A stretch of 64,000 nucleotides of DNA, from NCBI RefSeq assembly GCF_028656935.1, contig NZ_JAMDGZ010000018.1, forward strand, positions 62,001 to 126,000. The letters are read 5' to 3'. This DNA comes from Pseudomonas rubra. Lineage in GTDB: Bacteria > Pseudomonadota > Gammaproteobacteria > Pseudomonadales > Pseudomonadaceae. Below are positions 29,101-38,500 of this stretch, one piece after another. Numbering within the stretch: position 1 is the first letter of the stretch; the number at the start of each line of letters is the position of its first letter. Position numbers and translations under genes: made by a program. The notes beneath the pieces were generated by a model. That model had not been told where the DNA came from and ran no database searches. It saw nothing but the letters and a program-made list of their open reading frames with translations.

Positions 29101-32100
29101 ACTGCGCACCAGGTCCTCGACGGCGAAGTCGGCCTGCGCCTGCGCAGCCAGGCACGTCAGCTCGGGGTCAGCGCCGCGAGCCTGATGCACCTGGCCTGGG
29201 CGCGGGTGCTCGGCGTACTTGCCAACCGGCGCGACGTAGTCTTCGGCAGCGTTCTACTGGGACGCATGAGCGCCGGCGCCGGCGGCGACCGGGCGCTGGG
29301 CATGTTCATCAATACCTTGCCGTTGCGGGTCGACACCGGGGCCTGCGCGCGGGAGGCAGTACACGCGACCCACCGCAGCCTGTCGGCATTGCTCGGCCAC
29401 GAGCATGCGCCCCTGACCCTGGCCCAGCGCTGCAGCGGCGTGGCAGTGTCCTCGCCGCTGTTCAGCGCCTTGCTCAACTACCGCCACAGTGCCGACGATG
29501 CGCCGCGCGAGGGTGAAGGCATCTTGGCGGGTGTGCACCTGCTGGGTGGGCAAGAGCGTAGCAACTACCCGCTGACCCTGAGTGTGAACGACCAGGGTAA
29601 AGGCTTCAGCTTCAGCGTACTGGCGGTACCGGGTATTGGTGCGCAACGGGTGGCCCGGTGGATGGCCAATGCTGTGGTCCAACTGCTGCTGGTGCTGGAG
29701 CAGGGGCTGGAGACTGCGGTCGATTGCCTGCCGATCCTCGATGGCGATGAACGCCGGCAACTGCTGGAGAATTTCAACCCAACAGCCCAGGCATTCCCCA
29801 AGGGGCACACCGTGCACGCCTTGGTCGAGGCCCAGGCCCTGCGTGCCCCCGAGGCCGTGGCGCTGACCCAGGACGGCCTGGCCCTGAGCTATGGCGAGTT
29901 GAACCGGCGCGCCAACCGCCTGGCCCATGGCCTGATCGAGCGCGGTGTGCAATTGGGCGACCGGGTTGCCCTGTGCCTGCCGCGCAGCGCCGAGCGGGTC
30001 ATCGGCCTGCTGGCGGTGCTCAAGGCCGGTGCTGCCTATGTGCCTGTGGACCCGAACTACCCGGCCGAACGTATCGCCTACCTGCTTGCCGACAGCGCAC
30101 CCACCCTGGTGCTGGCCGATTCGTGCATCGACGGGCTGGCGAACAATGTGCCACGCCTCGACCTCGACCAGCCGGGCGCCTACCACCAGGCCGATACCAA
30201 TCCGCAGGTGCCAGGGCTCAATGCGCAGCAACTGGCCTACGTGGTCTACACCTCCGGTTCCACCGGCCAGCCAAAGGGCGTGATGATCGAACACCATGCC
30301 CTGGCCAACCTGGTGCACTGGCATTGCCAGGCGTTTGAAGTGACGGCCGGCACGCACACCGCAAGCGTCGCAGGCTTTGGCTTCGACGCCATGGCCTGGG
30401 AAGTCTGGCCGGCGTTGTGCGCTGGGGCCACATTGCACCTGCCGCCTGTGCACATCGGCAACGAGCATGTCGATGAACTGCTCGACTGGTGGCTGGAACA
30501 ACCACTGGCGGTCAGTTTCCTGCCCACGCCGGTGGCCGAGCAGGCCCTGCGCCGCGAACGTCAGCATCCGACCCTGCGGATTCTGTTGATCGGTGGTGAT
30601 CGCCTGCGCCAGTTCGAGCGCGATCCGGGCTTTGCCGTGATCAACAACTACGGCCCGACCGAAACCACAGTAGTCGCCACTTCTGGCCAGATCCTGGCCA
30701 ATGGTCCACTGCATATTGGCCGCCCCATCGCCAACACCCGCGTGTATGTCCTCGACGAGGGCCTGCAACCGGTGCCGGTGGGTGTCACGGGCGAGCTGTA
30801 CATCGGCGGCGCACAGGTGGCGCGGGGCTACCTGAACCGCCCCGAACTGACGGCAGAGCGTTTCCTCGACGACCCGTTCAGCGATGCACCGGGCGCACGC
30901 ATGTACCGCAGCGGCGACCTGGTGCGCTGGAATGCCGACGGCACCCTGGACTATCTGGGCCGTAACGATGATCAGGTGAAAATCCGCGGCGTGCGGGTCG
31001 AGCTGGGTGAGATCGAGGCGGCACTGGCTGTGCAGCCGGGCATTGGCGACGCTGTGGCACTGGTGCGCGGCGAGCGGCTGCTGGCCTGGTTTACCGAAAC
31101 CGCGCCGGTCGACCTTGATTCGCTACGCCATGCCCTGCAAGCCAAGCTGCCGGCGCACCTGGTGCCGCAAGCATTTATGCGCCTGGAACAGTGGCCGCTA
31201 ACCAGCCACGGCAAGCTGGACCGCCGCGCGCTGCCGGATCCAGACCCGGCGGCGCTGCTTGGTCAGGCCTATGAAGCACCGCAAAACGATGCCGAAGCGA
31301 CCATGGCGGCGGTGTGGGCCGAGGTGCTGGGTGTCGAGCGGGTAGGGCGTCACGATAATTTCTTCGAACTGGGCGGCCATTCGCTGCTGGCCGTCAGCCT
31401 GACCGCGCGCCTGCGCCTGGAAGGTTTGCAAATCGATGTGCGTACCCTGTTTGGCCAGCCGACCGTGGCCGCACTGGCCGCAACCCTGGGTAATGATCGT
31501 CAGGTGACGGTGCCCGAGAACCGTATCCCTGACGCCTGTACCCGGATCACCCCGGACATGCTCAGCCTGATCGAACTCGACCAGACGGCCATTGCCCGTA
31601 TTGTCGCCAGCGTTGCTGGCGGCGCCGCCAACATCCAGGACATCTACCCGCTGGCACCGCTGCAGGAAGGCGTTCTTTATCACCACCTGCGTGCGCCGGA
31701 GCACGATCCCTATGTGCTCTACTCGCGGCTGAAATTCGACAGCCTGGAACGTCTGCAGCGCTTTGCCGCAGCCCTGGACCGGGTCATCGCCCGCCATGAC
31801 GTGCTGCGCACCGTAGTGCTCTGGGACAGCCTGCCGCAACCGCTGCAAGTGGTCCTGCGCAATGTCCCTTCAGTAGTGGAATCAGGCTTGGTGGGAGCGG
31901 GCTTGCCCCGCGATAGCTCCACCTCGCCAATGGACCTGAGCACCGCCCCCCTGATCCGTCTGTTCCACACCCAGGTTCCCGGCGCCACACACATCGAAGC
32001 CACCCTGCAGTTCCACCACATTGTCCTCGACCATACCGCCCTGGAGGTGGTCGGCGAGGAACTCAATGCTTACCTGCAGGGCGCCGCAGCACCGGCACAT

Positions 32101-32553
32101 GCCCCGGTGCCTTACCGCAACTATGTGGCCCAGGCGCGCCTGGGTATCAGCCAGGCCGAGCATGAGGCCTTCTTCCGCGAGCAACTGGCCGACATCGATG
32201 AACCGACCCTGGCCTATGGGTTGAGCGATGTCCAAGGCGATGGCTGCAACTTACAGGAAGTGAAGGTGCAACTGTCGACCGAGCTTGCCGCGGGCCTGCG
32301 CCGCCAGGCGCGGCAGCTGGGCATCAGCGTCGCTAGCCTGTTTCACCTGGCCTGGGCGCGCCTGCTGGGTGCGGCCAGCGGCAAGCACAGCGTGGTCTTC
32401 GGCACCGTGCTGCTCGGTCGCCTGCAAGGTGGCGAGGGCGCCGAACGGGCGCTGGGCATGTTCATCAACACCTTGCCGTTGCGGGTCGACCTGGCAGGGG
32501 TAAGCCTGTATGACGCGGCCCATGCACCCACCAGCGCCTCAGCGCGCTGCTGA
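23014..32553 (+). CDS. NRPS 2 fragment 2: end of C3, then A3-T3, C4-A4-T4, C5-A5-T5, start of C6
   Basis: This frame carries 3179 residues from [20 protein letters not shown]. The ATG at 23014 is the second copy of the ATG inside the duplicated 16 bp and has no Shine-Dalgarno sequence, so independent translation is doubtful. Landmarks by nucleotide: A3 core near 24130, T3 near 25111, C4 HHLTLDH near 25748, A4 core near 27268, T4 near 28247, C5 HHIALDQ near 28863, A5 core near 30380, T5 near 31361, C6 HHIVLDH near 32016. All three A domains read DAWFLGNVVK (Leu) and are near-copies of each other. C6 contains a translated REP element (31886-31920). The frame ends in nonsense ([14 protein letters not shown]) after a missing base at about 32525. 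Confidence 0.85.
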   Translation: MSAGAGGDQALGMFINTLPLRVDLGQHGARDALLATHRRLSTLLGHEQASLALAQRCSAVAAPTPLFNSLLNYRHSAVGDAAEIIPVAPGIDIVGAQERTDYPLTVSVDDLGEDFRLSVQALAEWGAQRLCELLEQTLASLVEALEHTPSLATQALVVLPAQERERLVHDFNATAQAYAQGRTVHALVEDQARRAPEAVALTQDGLALSYGELNRRANRLAHGLIARGVQRGDRVALCLPRSAERVIGLLAVLKAGAAYVPVDPNYPAERIAYLLADSAPSLVLADSRIAGLASNVPRLDLDQPGAYHQADTNPQVPGLNAQQLAYVVYTSGSTGQPKGVMIEHHALANLVHWHCQAFDVAAGTHTSSVAGFGFDAMAWEVWPALCAGATLHLPPVHIGNEHVDELLDWWLEQPLAVSFLPTPVAEQALRREHQHPTLRTLLIGGDRLRQFERDPGFAVINNYGPTETTVVATSGRVMPNGALDIGRPIANTRVYVLDEGLQPVPVGVTGELYIGGAQVARGYLNRPELTAERFLDDPFSDAPGARMYRSGDLVRWNADGTLDYLGRNDDQVKIRGVRVELGEVEAALAVQPGIGDAVALVRGERLLAWFTETAPVDLDSLRHALQAKLPAHLVPQAFMRLEQWPLTSHGKLDRRALPDPDPMALISQVYEAPQNDAEATMAAVWAEVLGVERVGRHDNFFELGGHSLLAVTLVERLRKAGLVIDVRVLFAQPTLAALAGAAGGSREVAVPANRVPDNAERITPDMLSLIELSQADIERIVATVPGGAGNVQEIYPLAPLQEGVLYHHLSAEHGDPYLLQTRLAFDSVERLLAWAGALQQVIDRHDILRTAVLWKGLAQPVQVVWRNAELAVIETDTLPDEPSLDLSQAPLTRLYYSLDPANHQVLAILLFHHLTLDHTAMDVVAGEMRALLFGQAQTLPAAVPYRNYVAQACLGDQAGHEAFFREMLGDVDEPTLPLGLADVQGDGRSIDTAFQALDVEVGLRLRSQARQLGVSAASLMHLAWARVLGVLANRRDVVFGTVLMGRLQGGEGADRALGMFINTLPLRVDTGAAVRSAVRATHRSLSALLGHEHAPLALAQRCSGVAVSSPLFSALLNYRHTADDAPREGEGIWAGVRLLGGQERSNYPLTLSVNDLGKGFSFNVLAVPGIGAQRVAQWMANAVVQLLQVLEQGLETAVDGLPILAGAERRQLLENFNPTAQVFPKGHTVHALVEAQALRAPEAVALTQDGLALSYGELNRRANRLAHGLIARGVQRGDRVALCLPRSAERIIGLLAVLKAGAAYVPVDPNYPAERIAYLLADSAPSLVLADSSIEGLAASVPRLDLDQLGAYHPADDNPQVPGLNAQQLAYVVYTSGSTGQPKGVMIEHHALANLVHWHCQAFDVAAGTHTASVAGFGFDAMAWEVWPALCAGATLHLPPVHIGNEHVDELLDWWLAQPLAVSFLPTPVAEQALRRERQHPTLRTLLIGGDRLRQFERDPGFAVINNYGPTETTVVATSGQILANGELHIGRPIANTRVYVLDESLQPVPVGVTGELYIGGVQVARGYLNRPELTAERFLDDPFSDAPGARMYRSGDLVRWNADGTLDYLGRNDDQVKIRGVRVELGEIEAALAAQPSIDDAVVLVRGEWLLAWFTETAPVDLNSLRQALQAKLPAHLVPQAFVRLEQWPLTSHGKLDRRALPDPDPTALLGQVYEAPQNDVEVTMAAVWAEVLGVERVGRHDNFFELGGHSLLAVTLIERLRQQELPTDVRVLFNQPTVAALAAALGQGRQVVVPENRIPAACSHITPDMLPLVTLSQADIDRIVATVPGGAANVQDIYPLAPLQEGILYHHLSALGDDPYLLQWRLAFDSQARLHAFASALDQVIARHDILRTAVLWDSLPQPLQVVLRNVPSVVSAGAVLDLSTAPLIRLLYTQATSASQIEATLQFHHIALDQTAMKVVLEEIRDHLHGQTPQHPPVPFRNYVAQTRLGDQASHEAFFREMLGDVDEPTLPLGFADIQGDGRSIDTAHQVLDGEVGLRLRSQARQLGVSAASLMHLAWARVLGVLANRRDVVFGSVLLGRMSAGAGGDRALGMFINTLPLRVDTGACAREAVHATHRSLSALLGHEHAPLTLAQRCSGVAVSSPLFSALLNYRHSADDAPREGEGILAGVHLLGGQERSNYPLTLSVNDQGKGFSFSVLAVPGIGAQRVARWMANAVVQLLLVLEQGLETAVDCLPILDGDERRQLLENFNPTAQAFPKGHTVHALVEAQALRAPEAVALTQDGLALSYGELNRRANRLAHGLIERGVQLGDRVALCLPRSAERVIGLLAVLKAGAAYVPVDPNYPAERIAYLLADSAPTLVLADSCIDGLANNVPRLDLDQPGAYHQADTNPQVPGLNAQQLAYVVYTSGSTGQPKGVMIEHHALANLVHWHCQAFEVTAGTHTASVAGFGFDAMAWEVWPALCAGATLHLPPVHIGNEHVDELLDWWLEQPLAVSFLPTPVAEQALRRERQHPTLRILLIGGDRLRQFERDPGFAVINNYGPTETTVVATSGQILANGPLHIGRPIANTRVYVLDEGLQPVPVGVTGELYIGGAQVARGYLNRPELTAERFLDDPFSDAPGARMYRSGDLVRWNADGTLDYLGRNDDQVKIRGVRVELGEIEAALAVQPGIGDAVALVRGERLLAWFTETAPVDLDSLRHALQAKLPAHLVPQAFMRLEQWPLTSHGKLDRRALPDPDPAALLGQAYEAPQNDAEATMAAVWAEVLGVERVGRHDNFFELGGHSLLAVSLTARLRLEGLQIDVRTLFGQPTVAALAATLGNDRQVTVPENRIPDACTRITPDMLSLIELDQTAIARIVASVAGGAANIQDIYPLAPLQEGVLYHHLRAPEHDPYVLYSRLKFDSLERLQRFAAALDRVIARHDVLRTVVLWDSLPQPLQVVLRNVPSVVESGLVGAGLPRDSSTSPMDLSTAPLIRLFHTQVPGATHIEATLQFHHIVLDHTALEVVGEELNAYLQGAAAPAHAPVPYRNYVAQARLGISQAEHEAFFREQLADIDEPTLAYGLSDVQGDGCNLQEVKVQLSTELAAGLRRQARQLGISVASLFHLAWARLLGAASGKHSVVFGTVLLGRLQGGEGAERALGMFINTLPLRVDLAGVSLYDAAHAPTSASARC
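23560..31480 (+). repeat. Three near-identical tandem Leu modules (A-T-C units of about 3.1 kb)
   Basis: The same sequence (ACCGTGCA(T/C)GCCTTGGT) begins A3 at 23560, A4 at 26695 and A5 at 29809, giving unit lengths of 3135 and 3114 bases. Long stretches of A and T sequence are identical or differ at scattered third positions. This is tandem duplication with homogenisation, and it also makes the region hard to assemble from short reads. Confidence 0.85.
31886..31920 (+). repeat. REP element inside the C6 coding sequence
   Basis: The sequence GTGGGAGCGGGCTTGCCCCG followed by CGATAGC (31891-31917) matches the common Pseudomonas REP palindrome, here translated in frame as LVGAGLPRDSS. It replaces a short variable loop between VVLRNVPSV and MDLSTAPLIRL. 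The C5 counterpart is about 12 residues shorter. REPs normally lie between genes. Confidence 0.8.
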
Positions 32554-35500
32554 CCCATGAGCACGCCTCGCTGGCCCTGGCCCAGCGTTGCAGCGGCGTT
32601 GCTGCGCCGCTGCCGCTGTTCAGCGCCATGCTCAACTACCGCCATGGCGCACTGGCCAGCGCAGAACAGCGCCAGGCCTGGCAGGGCATCGAGGTACTCG
32701 AGGGCCAGGAGCGGACCAACTATCCCCTGAGCCTTAACGTGGACGATCTGGGCGAAGATTTCCGCCTGGTGGCCATGACCCCTGCACAGGTGGGCGCGGC
32801 GCGGATCTGCGCGCAGATGGTCCAGGTGCTCGAGGCCATGGTCACGGCCCTGGAGCAGCAACCGCAGTTGCCGGTGCAGCAACTACCGGTGCTCGAGGCA
32901 GCAGAACGGCGCCGGGTTTTGCTGGCCTTCAACAACACTGAGGTGAACTACGACCTCAGACAGACCCTGCACGGTCTGATCGAGGCCCAGGTCGAGCGCA
33001 CCCCGGACGCCGTGGCGGTGCGTGGTGAAGAAGGCGAGCTGAGCTATTGCCAGCTCAACCAGCAGGCCAACCGTCTGGCCCATCACCTGATCGGTTTGGG
33101 GGTCAAACCCGATGACCGTGTAGCGATTTGCGTTGAACGCGGGTTGTCGATGGTGGTGGGGCTGTTGGCGATTCTCAAGGCCGGTGCGGCCTATGTGCCG
33201 GTGGACCCGGATTATCCGGCTGAGCGGATCCGTCACATGCTCGGTGACAGCGCGCCTGTGGCTGTCCTCGTACAGGCGGCCACATGTCATGTAGCGCAAG
33301 GCACTGCGGTCATTGATCTGGACCTGCCGACCTGGCATGAACTGCCAGAAAGTAACCCACGCGTCGAAGGCCTGACCGCCAAACATCTGGCTTATGTGAT
33401 CTACACCTCCGGCTCGACCGGCTTGCCTAAAGGCGTGATGAACGAGCATGCCGGCGTGGTCAACCGCCTGCTGTGGATGCAGGACGCCTATCACCTGGGC
33501 GCCGATGACGTGGTGCTGCAAAAGACCCCGTTCAGCTTCGACGTTTCGGTCTGGGAATTCCTCTGGCCGCTGCAAACCGGGGCCCGGTTGGTCATGGCCC
33601 GCCCCGGCGGCCATCGCGACCCGCAGTATCTGCGCGAGATTATCCGCAACCAAGGGGTCACTACTTTGCACTTCGTGCCGTCGATGCTGGATGTGTTCCT
33701 GGCGGACGGCCAGGTAGCAGCTGAGCGTCTGAAGCGGGTGCTGTGCAGTGGCGAAGCCTTGCCGGGTAGCCTGGTGCGGCGTTTCCATGAGCAATTGCCA
33801 ACGGTCGAGTTGCACAACCTCTACGGCCCAACGGAAGCTGCGGTGGACGTCAGTGCCTGGCAGTGCATCAGCGCAGCGGACAGCACGCCAATCGGCAAGC
33901 CGATCGCCAACACCACCTTGTATGTGCTGGATGATCAACTGCAGCCGGTACCTCAGGGCGTGGCTGGCGAGTTGTATATCGGTGGCGTGCAGGTTGCCCG
34001 TGGCTACTTGAACCGCGACGAACTCAGCGCCGAGCGCTTTATCGATGACCCGTTTGGCACCCGGCCCGGCGCCCGGCTGTACCGCACCGGTGACCTGGCC
34101 CGGCACTTGGCCGACGGCAATCTGGAGTACCTGGGCCGTAACGATGACCAGGTGAAAATCCGTGGCCTGCGCATCGAGCTGGGCGAAATTCAGGCCGGCC
34201 TGACCCGCCTGCCGGGCATCAAGGAAGCCGTGGTGATCGCCCGCGAGCAGCGCTTGATTGGCTATTACACCGGCGAACAACAGCCGGTAGAAACCTTGCG
34301 TGGCGCACTGCTCGCGCACCTGCCGGAGTTCATGGTGCCAGCGTTGTTCATGCATCTGGACGCATTGCCGCTAAGCCCCAACGGCAAGCTAGACCGCAAG
34401 GCATTGCCACAAGCAGATATCGAAAACCGCGCCTTCGAGGCCCCCGAGGGCGAGACCGAAACCCTGCTGGCCGGCCTCTGGAGCGATCTGCTGGGGGTGG
34501 AGCGAGTAGGGCGCCACGACAACTTCTTCGAACTGGGCGGCCATTCGCTGCTGGCGGTGAGCCTGACCTCGCGCTTGCGCCAGCTCGGCCTGCAGGCCGA
34601 TATACGCGTACTGTTCGGGCAACCGACCCTTGCGGCCCTGGCGGCAGCGGTGGGGCGCGAGTCCGGGGTGCAGGTCCCGGCCAATCGCATCCCGGCGCAC
34701 TGCACGCAAATTACCCCGGACATGCTGCCATTGGCCGACCTGTCCCAGGAGGCCCTCGATGGCCTGATGGCACAGATCCCCGGTGGCGTGGCCAATGTCC
34801 AGGACATCTACGCCCTGGCGCCATTGCAACAGGGCATCCTATACCACCACTTGGCCAGCGACGGCGCCGACCCCTACGTGCTGCAGGCGCGCTTCGCCTT
34901 TGCCGGGCAGGCCGAGCTGGATGCCTTTGCTGCGGCCCTGGACCGGGTCATCGCACACCACGACATATTGCGCACCAGCTTCCATTGGCAAGGCCTGGAC
35001 GAAGCCGTGCAAGTGGTCCAGCGCAACGTCCCCTCGGTAGGAGAGGCCTTGCGCCGCGATCAATACCCTGCGGTCCTGAACCTCAACCAGGCGCCGCTGA
35101 TCCGCCTGCTGCCAACCCAGGCCAACGGCCGTCTTGAGGCAACGTTGCTGCTGCACCACATCATCCTTGACCACGCCGCCGTCGAGCAGTTGGTGGCGCA
35201 CATCAGCGCGGTGCTGCAAGGTCAGGCTCTGCCCGACGACAGCGTGCCTTACCGCAACTACGTGGCCCAGGCCCGCCTGGGTGCCAATACTCAAGCGGAT
35301 GAAGCCCTGTTCCGCGAACTGTTGGGCGACATCGACGAGCCCACCGAGGTGTTCGGCCTGCGCGACGCCCAGGGTGACGGCACGGCGGTGCTCGACAGCC
35401 GCCAGGCCCTGGCGCCAAGCCTGGCCAGGCGCTTGCGTGCCCAGGCGCGCAAGCTGGGTGTCAGCCTTGCCAGCCTGGTGCACCAGGCTTGGGGCCAGGT

Positions 35501-38500
35501 GCTGGGGCAACTGTCCGGGCGCGAGGAAGTGGTGTTCGGCACGGTGCTGCTCGGCCGCCTGCAGGGCGGCGAAGGGGCTGAACGCGCCTTGGGCATGTTC
35601 ATCAACACCTTGCCATTGCGGGTCAGCGTCGGCGCTGCCGCAGTGGCCGAGGGTGTGCGCCTGACCCATCAGCGCCTGGCCCGCTTGCTGGCCCGTGAAC
35701 AGGCCTCCCTGGCTCTGGCCCAGCGCTGCAGCGGTGTAGCCGCCTCGCAGCCACTGTTCACCAGCCTGCTCAACTTTCGCCACAGCGCGCCGGCCAAGGC
35801 GCCACTGCACGAGGCTTGGCAAGGCATCGAACAACTGAGCGCGCACGAGCGCAGCCACTACCCTCTGGTGGTCAACGTTGACGACCTGGGCGAGGGGCTG
35901 GTCCTTACCGTCCAGGCCGTAGCCAAGGTGGATGGCGAACAGGTCTGTCAGTTGCTGGGCTGCGCGCTCGACAACCTGGCACGGGCCCTTGAACAGGCCC
36001 CCGACACGGCCCTGCACGGCATCAGTTGCTTGGCGCCGGATGAGCGTGAACGGGTGTTGCAGGGCTTCAACGCTACCCAGCGCGACTACCCGCGCGAGCA
36101 TGCCCTGCACACGCTGTTCGAGGCATACGCCGCGCTCAGCCCCGACGCCACGGCAGTGGTTCAGGGCTCGGTGCAGTGGAGTTACCAGCAGTTGGATCAG
36201 CACGCCAACCGCTTGGCGCATTATCTGTTGGCGCTGGGCGTGCGCCCCGGTGATTGCATTGCGCTGCTGTTGCCACGCGGTGTCGACCTGCTGGCCGCGC
36301 AACTGGCCGCGAGCAAATGTGCAGCGGTGTACGTGCCGCTGGATATCAACGCACCGGTCGAACGTCAGGCGTTCATGCTCCAGGACAGCCAGGCACGGGT
36401 GCTGCTGACCCACAGTGGCGAGCCGCAGGTTGGCGCAACGCAACGCATCGAACTCGACGGCCTTGTACTCGACGGCTATCGGCACACCTCGCCGGGCCTG
36501 ATGGTCGAGGCTGGCAGAGCGGCATACATCATGTACACCTCCGGTTCCACCGGCACGCCCAAAGGCGTGCAAGTGCCGCACCGGGCCATCGTGCGCCTGG
36601 TGATCAACAACGGCTTCGCCGATTTCAACAGCCAGGACCGGGTAGCCTTCGCCTCCAACCCGGCCTTCGACGCCAGCACCCTGGAAGTCTGGGCGGCGCT
36701 GCTCAATGGCGGCGCCCTGGTGGTGATCGATCAGGACCAGGTGCTGTCGTGTCAGGAGCTGGGCGCTGCCCTGATTGAGCACAGGGTCTCGGTGCTGTGG
36801 CTGACGGCCGGTCTGTTCCATCAATTCGCCGATGCCCTGTTGCCGGCACTGCGTAACCTGCGCTACCTGCTGGTCGGCGGCGATGTTCTCGACCCTGCGG
36901 TGATCGAGCGTGTACTGCGCGGCGGTGCCCCGGCGCATCTGCTCAATGGCTACGGCCCGACCGAAGCCACCACCTTCAGCACCACCCACGAAATCACCGC
37001 AGTGGGCGCGGGCAGCATCCCCATCGGCAAGCCGATCGGCAACAGTCGCTGTTATGTCCTCGATGCCCACCAGCAAGCGCTGCCGGTGGGCGCCGTGGGC
37101 GAGCTGTACATCGGCGGCGAGGGGGTTGCCCTGGGTTATCTGGGCCAGCCGCAACTGAGCGCTGAGCGTTTCCTCGATGATCCTTTCAGTGCCGAGCCCG
37201 GTGCGCGCATGTACCGCAGCGGCGATCGGGTGTGCTGGCAGGCGGACGGCACCTTGCTCTACCTGGGCCGTAGCGACCAGCAGATCAAACTGCGCGGGTT
37301 CCGTATCGAGTTGGGCGAGATCGAAGCCCGCCTTGGTGCGTGCCAGGGGGTAGGCGAAGTGGCCGTGGTGCTGCGCGAGGACACGCCGGGCGACAAGCGC
37401 CTGGTGGCCTACTACAGCGCCGTTGACGGCACGCTGAGCATCAACGAACTGCATGCCCAGTTGCAAGGACAGTTGCCGGACTACATGCTGCCGGCGGCTT
37501 ATGTGCGCCTGGCCGCGCTGCCGCTTACCGCCAATGGCAAGCTTGACCGCCAGGCGCTGCCGCAGCCAGACAGGGATGCCGTGCTCAGCCGGACGTTCGA
37601 GGCGCCCCAAGGCGAGGTGGAAACCGCACTGGCGGCGATCTGGGCAGAGCTGCTCAAGGTTGAACGCATCGGTCGCCATGATCATTTCTTCGAGCTGGGC
37701 GGCCACTCACTGCTGGCGGTTACTTTGATCGAGCGCATGCGCAAGGCCGGCTTGAGCGCCGACGTACGCGTGCTGTTCGCCCAGTCGAGCCTGGCGGCGC
37801 TGGCGGCGGCAGTTGGCAGCAGCCGTGAAGTGCAGGTGCCCGCCAACCGCGTGCCGGTCGATGCCCGGCACATCACCCCGGCCATGCTCAGCCTGATCGA
37901 GCTGGACCAGGCCAGCATCGAACGCATCGTCGCCACGGTGCCGGGCGGGGCGGCCAACGTGCAGGAGATCTACCCGCTGGCACCGCTGCAGCAAGGCATC
38001 CTTTATCACCACCTGAGTGCCGAGCAGGGCGACCCTTACCTGCTGCAGTCACGTCTGGCATTCGACAGCCTGGCGCGCCTGCACACCTGGGCCGCAGCCT
38101 TGCAGCAGGTTATCGACCGCCATGACATCCTGCGTACGGCGGTACTCAGCGAAGGCCTGGTGCAGCCGGTACAGGTGGTCTGGCGCACGGCGCGCATGGC
38201 CGTGACAGCCGTCGCCGGGCTCAGCGGTGCTTCAGTCGTCGATGCCCTGCAGGCGCGCTTCGATGCCCGCCACCAGCGCCTGGACCTGTCGCGTGCGCCG
38301 CTGATGCGCCTGGTGTACGCCGAAGATCCGACCAACCAGCGCGTGGTGGCGATCCTGCAGTTCCATCACCTGGCCATCGACCACACCGCCATGGCAGTGA
38401 TCGCTGGCGAAATGCAGGCACTGTTGGCAGGCAACGCCCAGCGACTGGCGCCGCCGGTGCCGTACCGCACCTACGTGGCCCAGGCCCGGTTGGCTGCGGA

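Noticed and set aside
22995-32526. The two NRPS 2 frameshifts compensating each other
   Set aside because: The sum (+16 and -1) is in frame, but the 9.5 kb between them is in the shifted frame and a stop at 23153 ends translation first.
32628-32630. ATG at 32628 as a genuine gene start for a separate NRPS
   Set aside because: It falls in the middle of C6 (MLNYRHGA), with no ribosome binding site; homologous sequence continues upstream once the missing G is restored.
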